A stretch of DNA of 13,948 nt from JAAFIP01 sp043728315. Lineage in GTDB: Bacteria > Pseudomonadota > Gammaproteobacteria > Burkholderiales > Burkholderiaceae_C. The translations under genes were made by a program, and so were the position numbers. The notes under the pieces were generated by a model. It made no database searches. It was not told where the DNA came from and was given only the letters and a program-made list of their open reading frames with translations. The stretch is from contig JAYTMT010000035.1 in assembly GCA_043728315.1 (NCBI GenBank), positions 1 to 13,948 on the forward strand, read 5' to 3'. This document shows positions 13,391 through 13,948 of this stretch, piece after piece; within the stretch, counting starts at the first letter, position 1; every line of letters starts with the position of its first letter.

Positions 13391-13475
13391 TCGGTGTTGG
13401 ATGAAACTTAACGGCTGCTGAATCATTTTGGCGAATGACCGTCGTCACTGATTCATTTGTCCAAGCTGCCCCACT

Positions 13476-13948
13476 ATGCCATTAGGCACTCTGGATCGAA
13501 CGCCGCCGCCCTTCTTTCGGCAGGGACCGTCGGCCATGTCCAAGCTGACGCTTTTCAGCGCCATGGCACTGTTCCTGATGGTGGCAGATACGCGGTTCAA
13601 GGTCACCCAGCCTGTGCGCGTGGTGGTGGCCAGTGCCTTGCGGCCCGTGCAATGGGTGGTGATGCAGCCGATTCTCTGGGCGCAAGGCGGCGGGCAGTAT
13701 CTTGAATCCCTGCAGACCGCGCAGTCCAACGAGGCCCTGGCGCAGCAAAAGATGGGCTTATTGTCGCAACGCGCTAACCAAGTGGAGCAACTGTCGCTGG
13801 AGAACACCCGGCTGCGCCAGCTATTGGCCCTGCGCGAGCGCATCAACGCCCCTTCGCAAGCGGCGCAGGTGCTGTATGACGCGGCGGACCCGTATGCGCG
13901 CAAAGTGATCATCGACAAGGGGCTGACGGTGGGCATCAAAGCGGGCTC
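13476..13948 (+). CDS. mreC: Cell shape-determining protein MreC, 3' end outside window
   Basis: The N-terminal 157 residues of MreC, a bitopic inner-membrane protein that links MreB to the periplasmic elongation machinery. The reading starts MPLGTLDRTPPPFFRQGPSA, a form of N-terminus I recall from Burkholderiales MreC. A membrane segment follows (about 25-60: LTLFSAMALFLMVADTRF and the next hydrophobic stretch). Then comes a periplasmic coiled coil (about 75-125: LESLQTAQSNEALAQQKMG, VEQLSLENTRLRQLLALRER). It ends in the first beta-domain residues (AQVLYDAADPYARKVIIDKG). The frame is open to the window edge. ATG 13476 is preferred; M21 is a possible later start. No strong Shine-Dalgarno sequence is visible. 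Confidence 0.92.
   Translation, partial: MPLGTLDRTPPPFFRQGPSAMSKLTLFSAMALFLMVADTRFKVTQPVRVVVASALRPVQWVVMQPILWAQGGGQYLESLQTAQSNEALAQQKMGLLSQRANQVEQLSLENTRLRQLLALRERINAPSQAAQVLYDAADPYARKVIIDKGLTVGIKAG

Noticed and set aside
13419..13455. TGAATCA...TGATTCA inverted repeat between mreB and mreC as a terminator
   Set aside because: Only 7-bp arms with a loop over 20 nt and no T-run; probably chance.
1..13948. CRISPR array, tRNA or rRNA gene
   Set aside because: No regularly spaced direct repeats, cloverleaf or rRNA-like conserved stretches were found on reading both strands.

Overview
The window looks like chromosome from a Burkholderiales beta-proteobacterium, most likely Comamonadaceae (Rhodoferax/Polaromonas-like). 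This rests on the gene set and its order (mreB-mreC divergent from gatC-gatA-gatB, with pyrE and an ExoIII gene nearby) and on the protein sequences. I could not run a search, so the genus is inferred.

Layout. 1-2620 is accessory and repeat-rich. It holds the 3' part of an IS4-family transposase gene, then two small membrane-protein genes. The second of these (1304-1774) is bounded by sites that look like integron attC sites. Next come an orphan HicB-like antitoxin and a 212-bp nested palindrome. 2621-4946 holds, on the minus strand, a fumarylacetoacetate-hydrolase-family enzyme and exodeoxyribonuclease III. They are separated by a 251-bp MITE-like inverted repeat. pyrE (orotate phosphoribosyltransferase) starts divergently, and its start codon overlaps that of the exonuclease gene within one CATG. 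A DUF4124 secreted coiled-coil protein follows and converges on gatB.

6535-12100 is the minus-strand gatC-gatA-(two accessory genes)-gatB operon. GatCAB converts misacylated Glu-tRNA(Gln)/Asp-tRNA(Asn) to the amidated forms. Between gatA and gatB sit an AlbA_2/Schlafen-type protein with a GHKL-like ATPase domain and a ParA/MinD-type ATPase. They are joined to each other and to gatB by 4-nt ATGA overlaps. This pair is the most interesting feature: accessory ATPases of unknown function embedded in, and apparently translationally coupled to, an essential operon.

12347 to the end is mreB and the 5' part of mreC (rod-shape determination), divergent from gatC. Two copies of a 29-bp intergenic repeat (3933-3961 and 6507-6535), a copy of a widespread GAAGGG/CGAACGG-type palindrome (2582-2610), the nested palindrome and the MITE-like element make the intergenic DNA unusually repeat-laden. 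No rRNA, tRNA or CRISPR array was seen.
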